DNA of 64,000 nucleotides from Verticiella alkaliphila (lineage in GTDB: Bacteria; Pseudomonadota; Gammaproteobacteria; Burkholderiales; Burkholderiaceae_B). This document shows positions 27,796 to 36,774 of the stretch, in pieces. The notes below the pieces were generated by a model that worked only from the letters and a program-made list of their open reading frames with translations, was not told the DNA's origin and did not search any database. The stretch spans positions 62,001-126,000 of the forward strand of contig NZ_JADCNH010000003.1 in the NCBI RefSeq assembly GCF_018904615.1, written 5' to 3'. The position numbers and the translations under genes are program-made. Each line of letters starts with the position of its first letter. Position 1 is the first letter of the stretch.

Positions 27796-28643
27796 CGATA
27801 CGTGCGATCGCACCGCGCGCCGCCTGGCACGCAACCCGACCCGACGACGGCCTGACCCGCACGGGCGGCCTCACCGAACCCTTGATTCTTCGCCACGATT
27901 CTGACGGCATCGTCGAGTTGCGACTGAATCGCCCGGATCGCCACAATGCCCTGGTGCCGGCCCTGCTCGTCTCGCTGGAGGCCGCCCTCGTCGCGGTGGC
28001 GGACGACCCGCCGCGGGCACTGATCCTGTCGGCCGCGGGCCGCTCGTTCTCGAGCGGCGGCGATGTGCAGGCCTTCTATGACGTGGCTCAACATGAACGC
28101 CGCACGTACGCCAAGCGCGTGGTCGGCTCCCTCAACCGGGTCATTCTGGCGCTCCTGAACCTGCCCTGCCCGACCGTGGCAGCCGTCCACGCTCTCGTCA
28201 CCGGGGGCTCTGTCGGCCTGGCGCTCGCCTGTGACATCGCCGTGGGCGGGCCGCGCACCTCGTTCGCGCCCTGGTACACCGCGGTGGGTTTCAGCCCCGA
28301 CGGTGGCTGGACGGCGCTGATGCCAGACCGCATCGGCCGCGCCCGGGCCATGGAAGTGCAATTGCTCAATCAGCGGCTGGATGCCGAGGAAGCCCTGCGC
28401 CTGGGTCTTCTGCAGCAGCTCGCGCCGGACACCGAAGGCGTCGGGCCCCTGGCGCACCAGCTGGCAGCGCAGGTCGCCGCGGCCAAGCCCGGCAGTGTGC
28501 GCCATACCTTGACCCTCATGCGCCCGGACGTGGACGCCGTGGGCCGCGGCCTTGCCGCGGAACTCGCGCACTTCCTGGCCCAGATCGACACCGACGAAGC
28601 CGATCACGGCATGGCGGACTTCCTCGGCATCACCGACGCCTGA
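27792..28643 (+). CDS. Enoyl-CoA hydratase/isomerase family protein
   Basis: 283-residue crotonase-fold enzyme. Oxyanion-hole segments SSGGDVQAF near 87-95 and VTGGSVGLALACD near 126-138 are clear. The second acidic position is Asp160 in GFSPDGGW, as in PaaG-type isomerases; the usual hydratase Glu pair is not evident, so isomerase activity is more likely than hydration. The first 30 residues are an extra tail. Translationally coupled to tetR. Confidence 0.85.
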   Translation: MTIRAIAPRAAWHATRPDDGLTRTGGLTEPLILRHDSDGIVELRLNRPDRHNALVPALLVSLEAALVAVADDPPRALILSAAGRSFSSGGDVQAFYDVAQHERRTYAKRVVGSLNRVILALLNLPCPTVAAVHALVTGGSVGLALACDIAVGGPRTSFAPWYTAVGFSPDGGWTALMPDRIGRARAMEVQLLNQRLDAEEALRLGLLQQLAPDTEGVGPLAHQLAAQVAAAKPGSVRHTLTLMRPDVDAVGRGLAAELAHFLAQIDTDEADHGMADFLGITDA

Positions 28644-28690
28644 CAGCGGCACCCGCCGCGATACGAGAGCCCTCACGAGGAGACTTGCCG

Positions 28691-31162
28691 ATGCTGTGGA
28701 ACACCCGATGGCGCGCGCTGCTGGCCAGCGCGCTAATCGCGCTGGGCACCCCTGCCGCCCACGCCCTGCAGACGTTCGCCGACGAAGACCGCAGCGCGGA
28801 GCTCGCCGGCCAGGTGGCGCACCAGCGCTACCAGTTCAACACGCCGACCACCGTCACCTATGACGCGGACACGCTGGCGCAAGGCTCGGCAGGCACCCGC
28901 GTGTACGTGGCCGACATGGGGAGCCACCGCATCCGCGTCCTGGATCTGGATGGCCGCGCCATCGGCATGCTCGACGACGCCGACACGATACGCGCGACCG
29001 ACAGTCCCGCCGCCACCGTCCCCACCATCCGCGCGCCGCTGGGCATCGCCTTTCTCTCACGCAGCGAAGCCGACGACGATCGCCTGGCCGGCCTTTACGT
29101 GAATGACGTCGGCCTGCACCAGATCCATTTCTATCGCACGGTGGATACGGATCCGGACGCTTTTCGCTACGTGACCTCCTTCGGCACCAAGGGCTCTGGC
29201 GGCGGCAACCAGCTGCAATTGCCGCGCAATGTGGTGGTGACGCCGCAGGGCTACATGATCGTGGCCGACGAGTTCAACCACCGGGTGAAGGTGTTCCGCC
29301 TGGATCCGGACAATGCCTACCAGGCCACGCTCGTGCAGACGCTCGGCTGGCAGGACGGCAGCGGGCACTACGTGGGCGCGGGCCCCATCATCCGCGGCAT
29401 CGACAAGAACTACGGCACGCCGTCCACCAACTACGACGACTATGCGAGCGCCCCGCAAAAACGCGATGGCTTTCGCATCCCGCAGGGCATCACGTACTTT
29501 CGCGCGCCCTCCGGCGCCACGTACGTGTACGTGGCCGACAACGGCAACAACCGCATCAAGATCTACACGCTCAATGCGCAGACCGGACAGCTGACGCTGC
29601 TGGACATGATCGGCCGCATCCGCGATGCGAGCGGCAACGTCGATCACCTGAAGCGGCCGCGCGGCGTGCGCACCGATGCGCAGGGCAACCTGTACGTGGC
29701 GGACACCTACAACGGGCGCATCCTGCGCCTGCCCAACCTGGCCGCCGTCACCGACCCGCAACCGGTGCGCTACCGCACGAGCGGCTCGGCGGATGCCCAG
29801 GCAACCTGGGTCTATGGCCGCCTGGGCATCCATCAGGTCGAGATGCGCGCGCCCACCACGGCCGGCACCGAAGACGCGGCCTTCCAGTTGCCCAACGATC
29901 TCGTGCCGCTGGTGCGGCCCGATGGCGACGTGCAGCGCGAGAACATCTGGGCCTGGGGCACCTTCTACACCAATGCCCGCGTGCATCTGGTGAGCGACAG
30001 CGGCAACAACCGCATCAAGAAATGCTGGACCAATTCGGCCGGCACGAGCCTCTTGCGCTGCTCGGTCTCGCAAGGCGTGGGCACCGCCACCTCGCATGAG
30101 TTCTGGGGGCATCCGCGCACGCTGGCGGGCCAACTGCACTCGGCGAGCGGCATGGCCTGGCTGCCGGGCACGAACCGACTCCTGGTGAGCGACACGCCCA
30201 ACACGCGCATCAACGTGTACGACGCCAACGGCGCCTACCAGGGCCGCTTCGGCGGCACCGACATCAGCATTGGCGTGACCGGCATCGCGAGCTTTCAGGA
30301 CCCGAGCTTTGGCGACGCCGTGGCCGTGCTGGTGGGGGCCGATATCACCCTGCCCTGGCCCTATACCGGCGACAGCAGCCTGCGCATCTACGACGGCGGC
30401 GGCACCCTGCGTCACACGTTCAACCTGACCTACCGGACCACCGGCCTGGCGGTGCCGGCCATCGGGCTCACCACCAGCAACTATCCGGTGGCGACGTCAG
30501 TGCGCTCGACCTCTGCCACGAGCCGCCAGCACGCCATCTACGTGACGAGTTTCGCGAGCCGGGCCTGGCGCTTCGACTACAACGCCGCGAGTGGCACCCT
30601 GACGCGGGTGTGGCATGCCGGCGGCGCCGACGCGAGCAAGGGCACCGACATCGGCAGCAGCTGGAATCTGGGCACGAACTTCTACAACCAGGGCGCGGCC
30701 ACCACCTTCGACCAGATCGGCGCGGTGCAGGCGCTGGCCAACCGCATCTACGTGACGGACCGGCGCAACCAGCGCGTGCAGGCCCTCTCGCCCACCACCG
30801 GCGCGCGCCTGGGCCAGTTCGGCCTGGGTGGCGGCACCTACGACCATCCGGACGGGCTGGACCCGCAACGGCTCTTCCTGCCCGCCGGACTGGGCTATGA
30901 CGCCACGCAGAATGCCTTCCTCGTCGCCGATGGCTTCAACATGGTGGCGCGCGCCTGGAACAACCCCGATGCCGTGACGCCGGGCACCGGAGGCGTCATC
31001 TCGCCCACCTATCGCGGGCACTGGATCAATCCTGACCTGGGCACCCGTCCCGGCGGCCTCTTCGACGCGGAGCTCGTCACGTCAGGCGGCAACGCCGTCT
31101 ACGTGTTCTCGCTCATCAGCAACCGCGTGACGCGCTTTGACTGGAGCGAGCTGCAACCATGA
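28691..31162 (+). CDS. Secreted NHL-repeat beta-propeller protein
   Basis: 823 residues with a signal peptide at about 1-26 (AHA cleavage). At least eight NHL-like blades can be seen by their VYVADxGxxRIxV cores: VYVADMGSHRIRVLD, MIVADEFNHRVKVF, VYVADNGNNRIKIY, LYVADTYNGRILRL, LVSDTPNTRINVYD, IYVTDRRNQRVQAL and others. The ATG at 28691 is set by GAGGAG 7 bases upstream; a TTG six bases earlier is too close. No catalytic motif is seen. Its stop overlaps the acyl-CoA synthetase start, which is odd for a secreted protein inside a CoA pathway operon. Confidence 0.85.
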   Translation: MLWNTRWRALLASALIALGTPAAHALQTFADEDRSAELAGQVAHQRYQFNTPTTVTYDADTLAQGSAGTRVYVADMGSHRIRVLDLDGRAIGMLDDADTIRATDSPAATVPTIRAPLGIAFLSRSEADDDRLAGLYVNDVGLHQIHFYRTVDTDPDAFRYVTSFGTKGSGGGNQLQLPRNVVVTPQGYMIVADEFNHRVKVFRLDPDNAYQATLVQTLGWQDGSGHYVGAGPIIRGIDKNYGTPSTNYDDYASAPQKRDGFRIPQGITYFRAPSGATYVYVADNGNNRIKIYTLNAQTGQLTLLDMIGRIRDASGNVDHLKRPRGVRTDAQGNLYVADTYNGRILRLPNLAAVTDPQPVRYRTSGSADAQATWVYGRLGIHQVEMRAPTTAGTEDAAFQLPNDLVPLVRPDGDVQRENIWAWGTFYTNARVHLVSDSGNNRIKKCWTNSAGTSLLRCSVSQGVGTATSHEFWGHPRTLAGQLHSASGMAWLPGTNRLLVSDTPNTRINVYDANGAYQGRFGGTDISIGVTGIASFQDPSFGDAVAVLVGADITLPWPYTGDSSLRIYDGGGTLRHTFNLTYRTTGLAVPAIGLTTSNYPVATSVRSTSATSRQHAIYVTSFASRAWRFDYNAASGTLTRVWHAGGADASKGTDIGSSWNLGTNFYNQGAATTFDQIGAVQALANRIYVTDRRNQRVQALSPTTGARLGQFGLGGGTYDHPDGLDPQRLFLPAGLGYDATQNAFLVADGFNMVARAWNNPDAVTPGTGGVISPTYRGHWINPDLGTRPGGLFDAELVTSGGNAVYVFSLISNRVTRFDWSELQP

Positions 31163-32682
31163 ACCAGTTCGACCTGACGGCGCGGCGCGCCCGCCTGGGC
31201 CCCGAGAATCTGGCGCTCGAAGATCTCGCGGACGGCACGCGCTACACCTACGGCGCCCTGGACGCGCAGGCAGCCCGCTTTGCCACGGCGGCGCGCACGC
31301 ACTGGGGCCTCGCCCTGGGCGATCGCATCGCCTATCTCGGGCACAGCCGGGCCGAGTTCTTCGTGATGCTCTTCGGATGCGCCAAGGCCGGGCTGATCCT
31401 GGTGCCGCTCAACTGGCGGCTTGCCCCGCCCGAGCTCGCGGTGCTGCTGGAAGATTGCACGCCGGGCGCCTTGCTGTACGGCCCGGAGTTCGCCGAGGTG
31501 GCTGCCGGCCTCGCGCCGCATCAGGCCGGCATGGTCCGTATCGCGCTGGGGCAAGCCGAGGCGCCAGCGCGCCGCTATGCCGAGGATCTCGCCAGCGTGA
31601 TTCCGGATCTCACGCCCCACCCGGATCGCGACCCGGACACGCCCTGGTATCTGCTCTATACGTCCGGCACCACCGGCAAGCCCAAGGGCGTGATCCAGAC
31701 CTTCCGCATGATGTTCGCGAACTATCTGAACATCGGCCTGGCGGTGGAGCTCTCCGGGCGGGACGTGCTCCTGAATGTCCTGCCCATGTTCCACACGGCC
31801 GGCATCAACCTGTACTCCTCGGCCGTGCTGCTCCTGGGCGGCACGGTGCTCGTGCAGCGCAACTTCGATGCGGCCGCCACGCTGGACGTGCTGGCCCAAC
31901 GCGCCACGATCTTCTTCGGCGTGCCCGCCGTCTATCAGGCGCTGCTCGCGCAGCCGCAGTTCGCGGGCGAACGGCTCGCGGGCGTGCGTTCCTGGGGCTG
32001 CGGCGGCGCGGCCCTGCCCGTCACCGTGTCGCAGCGCTATGCGGAGGCCGGCATTCGCGTGCGCACCGGCATGGGCATGACGGAGACCGGCCCCACCGTG
32101 TTCCTGTTGGATGAGGACCAGGTGCTCGCCAAGCCGAACGCCGTCGGCCGCCCCCAGCTCGTCACGGAAGTGCGCATCGTGGACCGAGCAGGCCGGGACG
32201 TGGCGCCCGGCGAGCCAGGCGAGCTGCTGGTGCGTGGGCCCGGCGTCACGCCCGGCTACTGGCGGCGGCCCGACGCCACCGCCGACACCTTCGTCGAGGG
32301 CGGCTGGCTGCGCACGGGCGACGTGGCGCGATGCGATGCGGATGGCGATTACTACATCGTCGATCGCTGGAAGGACATGTTCATCTCCGGCGGCGAGAAC
32401 GTCTACCCGGCAGAGGTCGAGGCCGCCCTGCTGCAGCACCCTGACGTAGCCGAGGCTGCCGTCATCGGCATCGCCGACGAGCGCTGGGGCGAGGTGGGTC
32501 ACGCCAGCCTGGTGGTGGTCGCCGGCGCTGCCGCCCCCGACGCCGAGGCCTTGCGCGCCTTCTGCCGTGAGCGCCTGGCCGGCTACAAGATTCCCAAGGT
32601 CTTCCAGGTCTGCACGGCACTGCCGCGCAATGCCCTGGGCAAAGTCATCAAACAGGAGCTGCGCGATGCCGCAAACGCTTGA
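31159..32682 (+). CDS. Acyl-CoA synthetase (AMP-dependent ligase)
   Basis: 507-residue ANL-superfamily ligase activating a carboxylic acid with ATP and CoA. Motif YTSGTTGKPKG at 167-177, GMGMTETGP near 315, the YWRRPDAT and TGDVARCDADGDYYIVDR hinge region, and the catalytic Lys495 in PRNALGKVIK. Together with the hydratase/isomerase, MaoC and the importer it suggests uptake and beta-oxidation-like breakdown of an organic acid. It starts at 31159 by ATGA overlap with the NHL gene. Confidence 0.92.
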   Translation: MNQFDLTARRARLGPENLALEDLADGTRYTYGALDAQAARFATAARTHWGLALGDRIAYLGHSRAEFFVMLFGCAKAGLILVPLNWRLAPPELAVLLEDCTPGALLYGPEFAEVAAGLAPHQAGMVRIALGQAEAPARRYAEDLASVIPDLTPHPDRDPDTPWYLLYTSGTTGKPKGVIQTFRMMFANYLNIGLAVELSGRDVLLNVLPMFHTAGINLYSSAVLLLGGTVLVQRNFDAAATLDVLAQRATIFFGVPAVYQALLAQPQFAGERLAGVRSWGCGGAALPVTVSQRYAEAGIRVRTGMGMTETGPTVFLLDEDQVLAKPNAVGRPQLVTEVRIVDRAGRDVAPGEPGELLVRGPGVTPGYWRRPDATADTFVEGGWLRTGDVARCDADGDYYIVDRWKDMFISGGENVYPAEVEAALLQHPDVAEAAVIGIADERWGEVGHASLVVVAGAAAPDAEALRAFCRERLAGYKIPKVFQVCTALPRNALGKVIKQELRDAANA

Positions 32683-33480
32683 CCATGTCCGCATCGCGCA
32701 GGCCTGCACGCTGTCGCAGGCGGATTTCGATGCCTTCGCCGCCCTGAGCGGAGACCACAACCCGATTCACGTCGACCCCGGCTTCGCCGAGAGCACGCCC
32801 TTTGGGGCCACGGTGTCGCATGGCATGCTGCTCTTCACCCGACTGCGTGGCCTGATCGCGCAACACTATCCGGATCAGCCGCTCACGCATCAGACGCTGA
32901 TGTTCCCCGCGCCCTCCTACGCGGAAGAAGCCCTGACGCTCGTGCTGCAACCGCAAGGGGAATCCCCCGACGGCGGCCTGGTGCTGCGTACAGAGGTGCA
33001 CAAGCCGGACGGCAGGCTTGGGCTGCAAGGCCAGTGTGTGGTGGGCGGCCAGGCGCCTGCGGCGGACGAGCCCGACATGCTGGCCGCCATCGAGGCCGAC
33101 CCTGCGCCGGGCCTGAACCGTTTCCTGTCGCTCGCCGCGGGCGACACCGCGCGGCTCGTGCGCCAGTTCGACGTCGCCGATGTGCGCGCCTGGAATGCGC
33201 TGGCTGGGCAACCCGCCCGGCCGGGGAGTTGCCCGAACCCCTGATCGGGGCCCTTTTCTCGTGCCTGCTCGGCGAGGACTTGCCCGGTCACGGCACGAAT
33301 TACCTCAAACAGTCACTCGCCTTCGTGGCGCCCGCCCGCATCGCTGAACCCTTGACCGCGAGCGTACGCATCACGCGCCTGCGCGCCGACAAGGCCCTGG
33401 TCGATCTGCACACCCGGTGCACGGGGGCCGACGGCCGCCTGCTGTGTACCGGCAATGCCCTTGTTCTCTTTCACCAATGA
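32666..33480 (+). pseudogene. Double-hotdog MaoC-like hydratase, frameshifted
   Basis: MaoC-type enoyl-CoA hydratase with two hotdog domains. Domain 1 (residues 1-120) has the hydratase signature FAALSGDHNPIHVDPGFA; domain 2 follows DVADVRAWNALAG. At about 33220-33227 the frame slips: the written frame stops at 33243, while GELPEPLIGALFSCLLGEDLPG and onward to 33480 is one base away. Adding one G to the GGGG run in CCGGGGAG restores a 271-residue protein. The start overlaps the synthetase end by 17 bases, and the stop overlaps the esterase start as ATGA. Confidence 0.8.
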
Positions 33481-34460
33481 CTTCCCCGACGCCAGGCTGC
33501 GACGGCGCGGCCGAGACTGAACCCACGCTGGATCCGGGCCTTCGCGCCTGGCTGGACCGTGTCAATCACGCGCAGTCCGAAGGCCGTCGACGCGGCGTGC
33601 CCGACACGCCCGAGTCGGCCCGGATGGGCCTGGCCACGCTCACCCGCACGCAGGGCGGCCATGGCCCCAAGCTCGCGCACGTGCAGGACATCCATGTCGG
33701 CCCCACCGGCGTGCCAGTGCGGCTATACGACCCCCAACCCGGCGTGGCCAAAGGCGTGTGCGTGTTCCTGCATGGCGGCGGCCACATGGCCGGCAGCGTG
33801 GACGTCTACGATCCGATCTGCCGGCGGCTTGCCGCTGCCACGGAGCGCCTTGTCGCCTCGGTCGATTACCGGCTGGCGCCCGAGCACCCGTATCCCGCCG
33901 GCTTGGCCGATGCCCTGGCGGTGCTCAATCATCTGCCACAGGCCCTTGCTCTCGAAGGCCACGAGCTGACCGGACAGATGGCCCTGGCCGGAGATTCGGG
34001 CGGCGGGGCGCTGGCCGCCACGCTCGCCACGATCACGCGTCGACACCCCAGCATCGTCCTGGACCGCCTGGTGCTGATCTACCCGAGCCTCGACTACACC
34101 CTGGAGCAGCCTTCGCTGGACGAGAACGGCCGTGGCTACCTGCTCGAGACCGAGAAGATCCGCTGGTACTTCGACCACTACTTCCAGCACAACGAGGACC
34201 GTCAGCAAGCCTCCCCACTGTATCTACCGATGGACGGCCTGCCGCCCACCCTCGTCGTGACCGCAGGCCTGTGCCCGCTGCGCGACGAAGGCTTCGCCTA
34301 CGTGCATCGCCTGGCCGACGCCGGCGTGCCGCACGAGCATCTGCACATGCCCGGCCTCATCCACGCCTACCTGAATCTGCACGAGCTCGTGCCGGACGCG
34401 TGCACACGCACGTATGCGGCGATCGGCGGCTTCCTGCGGCGGCGGATGGCGCGAAGCTGA
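33477..34460 (+). CDS. Alpha/beta-hydrolase, hormone-sensitive-lipase type esterase
   Basis: 327-residue carboxylesterase. Oxyanion motif HGGG at 99-102, nucleophile elbow GDSGGG with Ser174, then a probable Asp in CPLRDEG and His in PGLIHAYLN. No signal peptide, so cytoplasmic. As the last gene of the tetR operon it may release an acid from an ester before activation by the ligase. Confidence 0.9.
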   Translation: MTSPTPGCDGAAETEPTLDPGLRAWLDRVNHAQSEGRRRGVPDTPESARMGLATLTRTQGGHGPKLAHVQDIHVGPTGVPVRLYDPQPGVAKGVCVFLHGGGHMAGSVDVYDPICRRLAAATERLVASVDYRLAPEHPYPAGLADALAVLNHLPQALALEGHELTGQMALAGDSGGGALAATLATITRRHPSIVLDRLVLIYPSLDYTLEQPSLDENGRGYLLETEKIRWYFDHYFQHNEDRQQASPLYLPMDGLPPTLVVTAGLCPLRDEGFAYVHRLADAGVPHEHLHMPGLIHAYLNLHELVPDACTRTYAAIGGFLRRRMARS

Positions 34461-34770
34461 ACGGTCCCGGCCGGACAACCAGGGCCACCCGAACCGAGAT
34501 TTTCCTTGACACCACTTCTGAGCCGTCTAAGCTCTAGGGTCCGGGCCATCCCACGGCCTCATCGCACGGCGTTCCCGCCGCGCCCCCTTGAAGGTGGTCA
34601 TGCGCCCCCTCGGTTTCCAGCTCCTCCTGGGTGACTTTCTCGCACGCAGCACGCGAGGCAGGCCCTGTGCTCCGCCGGTCTGAACGCACCGGCGCGCCTT
34701 GACGCGCGCCCTTCGCGGCACATTGCTTGCCGCTTTCCGTTCATTCACCGCTTTGCACCAGGAGCCAACC
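34461..34770 (+). other. Intergenic leader of hpd
   Basis: 310 bases without a gene. It contains the promoter described separately and about 240 bases of untranslated leader, unusually long for this window. A second, weaker TTGACG/ATTGCT pair sits 50-70 bases before the start codon. No clear riboswitch fold could be drawn by eye. Confidence 0.35.
34506..34533 (+). promoter_or_regulatory. Candidate sigma-70 promoter for hpd
   Basis: Consensus TTGACA (34506-34511), a 16-base spacer and TAAGCT (34528-34533). It is one of the few perfect -35 boxes in this GC-rich window and faces hpd. Confidence 0.5.
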
Positions 34771-35846
34771 ATGGCCGACCTCTTCGACAACCCCATGGGC
34801 CTCATGGGCTTCGAGTTCATCGAATTCGCCTCGCCCACCCCCAACGTCATCGAACCCGTGCTCGAGAGCATGGGCTTCTCGCATGTGGCCAATCACCGCT
34901 CCAAGGCCGTCAAGCTGTATCGCCAGGGCGAGATCAACGCCATCATCAACAACGAGCCCAACAGCCCGGCCGCGTACTTTGCCGCCGAGCACGGCCCGTC
35001 GGTGTGTGGCCTGGCGTTTCGCGTGCGTGACGCCCAGAAGGCCCATGCCCGTGCGCTGGAACTCGGCGCGCAGCCGCTGGAAGTCGACGTCGGCTACATG
35101 GAGCTTCGCCTGCCTGCGATCAAGGGCATCGGCGGCGCGCCCCTGTACCTGATCGATCGCTTTCAGGAAGGCCTGTCGATCTATGACATCGACTTCGAAT
35201 TCATCGAAGGCGTGGAGCGTCACCCGGCCGCGCCGGCCTGAAGGTCATCGATCACCTGACGCACAACGTCTACCGCGGCCGCATGGCGTACTGGGCGGGC
35301 TTCTACGAGAAACTCTTCAACTTCAAGGAAATCCGCTACTTCGACATCAAGGGCGAGTACACCGGCCTCACCTCCAAGGCCATGAGCGCCCCGGATGGCC
35401 TGATCCGCATCCCGCTGAACGAGGAATCGTCCAAGGGCAGCGGCCAGATCGAAGAGTTCCTGATGCAGTTCAACGGCGAAGGCATCCAGCACGTGGCCTT
35501 CCTCACCGATGACCTCGTCAAGACCTGGGATGCCCTGAAGGCCACCGGCACGGTGTTCATGACGGCGCCGCCCGCGACCTACTACGAGATGCTCGAAGGC
35601 CGGCTGCCCAACCACGGCGAGCCCACGGCCGAGCTGCAAAAGCGCGGCATCCTGCTCGATGGCGCCTCCGAGAATGGCGAGCGCCGCCTGCTCTTGCAGA
35701 TCTTCTCGGGTACGGTGCTCGGCCCCGTGTTCTTCGAGTTCATCCAGCGCAAGGGCGACAGCGGCTTTGGCGAAGGCAACTTCAAGGCGCTCTTCGAATC
35801 GATCGAGCGGGATCAGATCCAGCGCGGCGTGCTGAAGGCGGAGTGA
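34771..35846 (+). pseudogene. hpd: 4-Hydroxyphenylpyruvate dioxygenase, frameshifted
   Basis: Non-heme iron dioxygenase that turns 4-hydroxyphenylpyruvate into homogentisate in tyrosine breakdown. Residues 1-153 ([10 protein letters not shown] to EGVERHP) read normally, then the frame ends at 35241. [20 protein letters not shown] and the rest, to 35846, are one base shifted. Restoring a G in CCGGCCGCGCC (about 35224-35234) gives a full 358-residue enzyme. The iron ligands are present in the second half: His in VIDHLTHN, His in GIQHVAF, Glu in FFEFIQR. GGAG precedes the start. Confidence 0.88.
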
Positions 35847-35853
35847 GGCGATC

Positions 35854-36189
35854 GTGAGCGCATCCCACGCCCCCGCACGGCCTCGTCCCCTGGCGGCCGA
35901 GGCCGTGCAGGCCTGGCTCGCCAGCCATCCGGATTGGCAGTACGACACGAATGAGCGCAGCGGCCTGCTGCGCCGTCAGTTCACGTTCGCTGACTTTCCG
36001 GCGGCCTTCGGGTTCATGGCGGAGATCGCGATCCATGCCGAACGCATGGATCATCATCCCGAATGGTTCAACGTGCATCGCCGCGTGGACGTGGTGCTCA
36101 CCACGCACGACGGCCCCGGCGTCACGTCGCTCGATCTCGAACTGGCCGAGCGCATGGAACGCGCGAGCGCACGTCACGGCGCCGCCTGA
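35854..36189 (+). CDS. phhB: 4a-Hydroxytetrahydrobiopterin dehydratase (pterin-4a-carbinolamine dehydratase)
   Basis: 111-residue enzyme that recycles the pterin cofactor of phenylalanine hydroxylase. The family signature is AERMDHHPEWFNVHRRVDVVLTTH near the middle, split here as DHHPEWFNV and VVLTTHD. GTG start at 35854, 7 bases after hpd, so the pair probably forms a phenylalanine/tyrosine catabolic operon. phhA is not in the window. Confidence 0.92.
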   Translation: MSASHAPARPRPLAAEAVQAWLASHPDWQYDTNERSGLLRRQFTFADFPAAFGFMAEIAIHAERMDHHPEWFNVHRRVDVVLTTHDGPGVTSLDLELAERMERASARHGAA

Positions 36190-36207
36190 GGCGGCGCGGG
36201 GCCGAGG

Positions 36208-36732
36208 TCAGTCGATGGCCTCGAGCTCCGTGCGGAACACGGCACTCTTGGCGGCGTAGCCCGCCGTGCCGCGTGCCATGCGCGCCACGTCCTCGTCGGT
36301 CAAGGTCCGCACGACCTTGGCCGGCGCGCCCAGGATCAGCGAGCGCTCCGGGAAGACCTTGCCTTCCGTGACGATGGCGCCCGCGCCCACCAAGCTCTCC
36401 TTGCCGATCACCGCGCCGTTGAGCACCACGGCCTGGATGCCGATCAGCGCGCCATCACCCACCGTACAGCCATGCAGCATGGCCTGGTGGCCCACCGTGA
36501 CGTTCTCGCCGATGGTGAGCGGGATGCCCGGATCGGTGTGCAGCACCGCGCCTTCCTGCACGTTGCTGCGATTGCCGATACTGATGAGATCGTTGTCGCC
36601 GCGGATGACCGCGCCGGGCCACACGCTGACCTGCTCGCCAAGCCGAACGTTGCCAATGACCGTCGCCTCTCGGGCAACGAAAGCGGTCTCAGCGATCTCC
36701 GGCGTCTGGCCGGCCAGTCGGTAGCATGTCAT
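36208..36732 (-). CDS. Gamma carbonic anhydrase-like hexapeptide-repeat protein (YrdA/PaaY type)
   Basis: 174-residue left-handed beta-helix protein. Hexapeptide turns (VIGNVRLGEQVSVWPGAVIRGD) build the helix, and the three metal-ligand His residues appear in VLHTDPG and TVGHQAMLHG. Typical of the zinc-binding YrdA/PaaY/CaiE group, where activity may be thioesterase or carbonic anhydrase. Convergent with phhB, 18 bases apart. Confidence 0.88.
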   Translation of the reverse strand: MTCYRLAGQTPEIAETAFVAREATVIGNVRLGEQVSVWPGAVIRGDNDLISIGNRSNVQEGAVLHTDPGIPLTIGENVTVGHQAMLHGCTVGDGALIGIQAVVLNGAVIGKESLVGAGAIVTEGKVFPERSLILGAPAKVVRTLTDEDVARMARGTAGYAAKSAVFRTELEAID

Positions 36733-36774
36733 GGTGTCTCGCAGCGTTATCAGTGAAGGTCTACTGTAGCTTGC

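Noticed and set aside
5433-35846. Programmed ribosomal frameshifting in mdcA, mdcE, the MaoC gene or hpd
   Set aside because: No slippery heptamer or downstream stimulatory structure is evident, and these families are not known to use it. A missing base explains all four.
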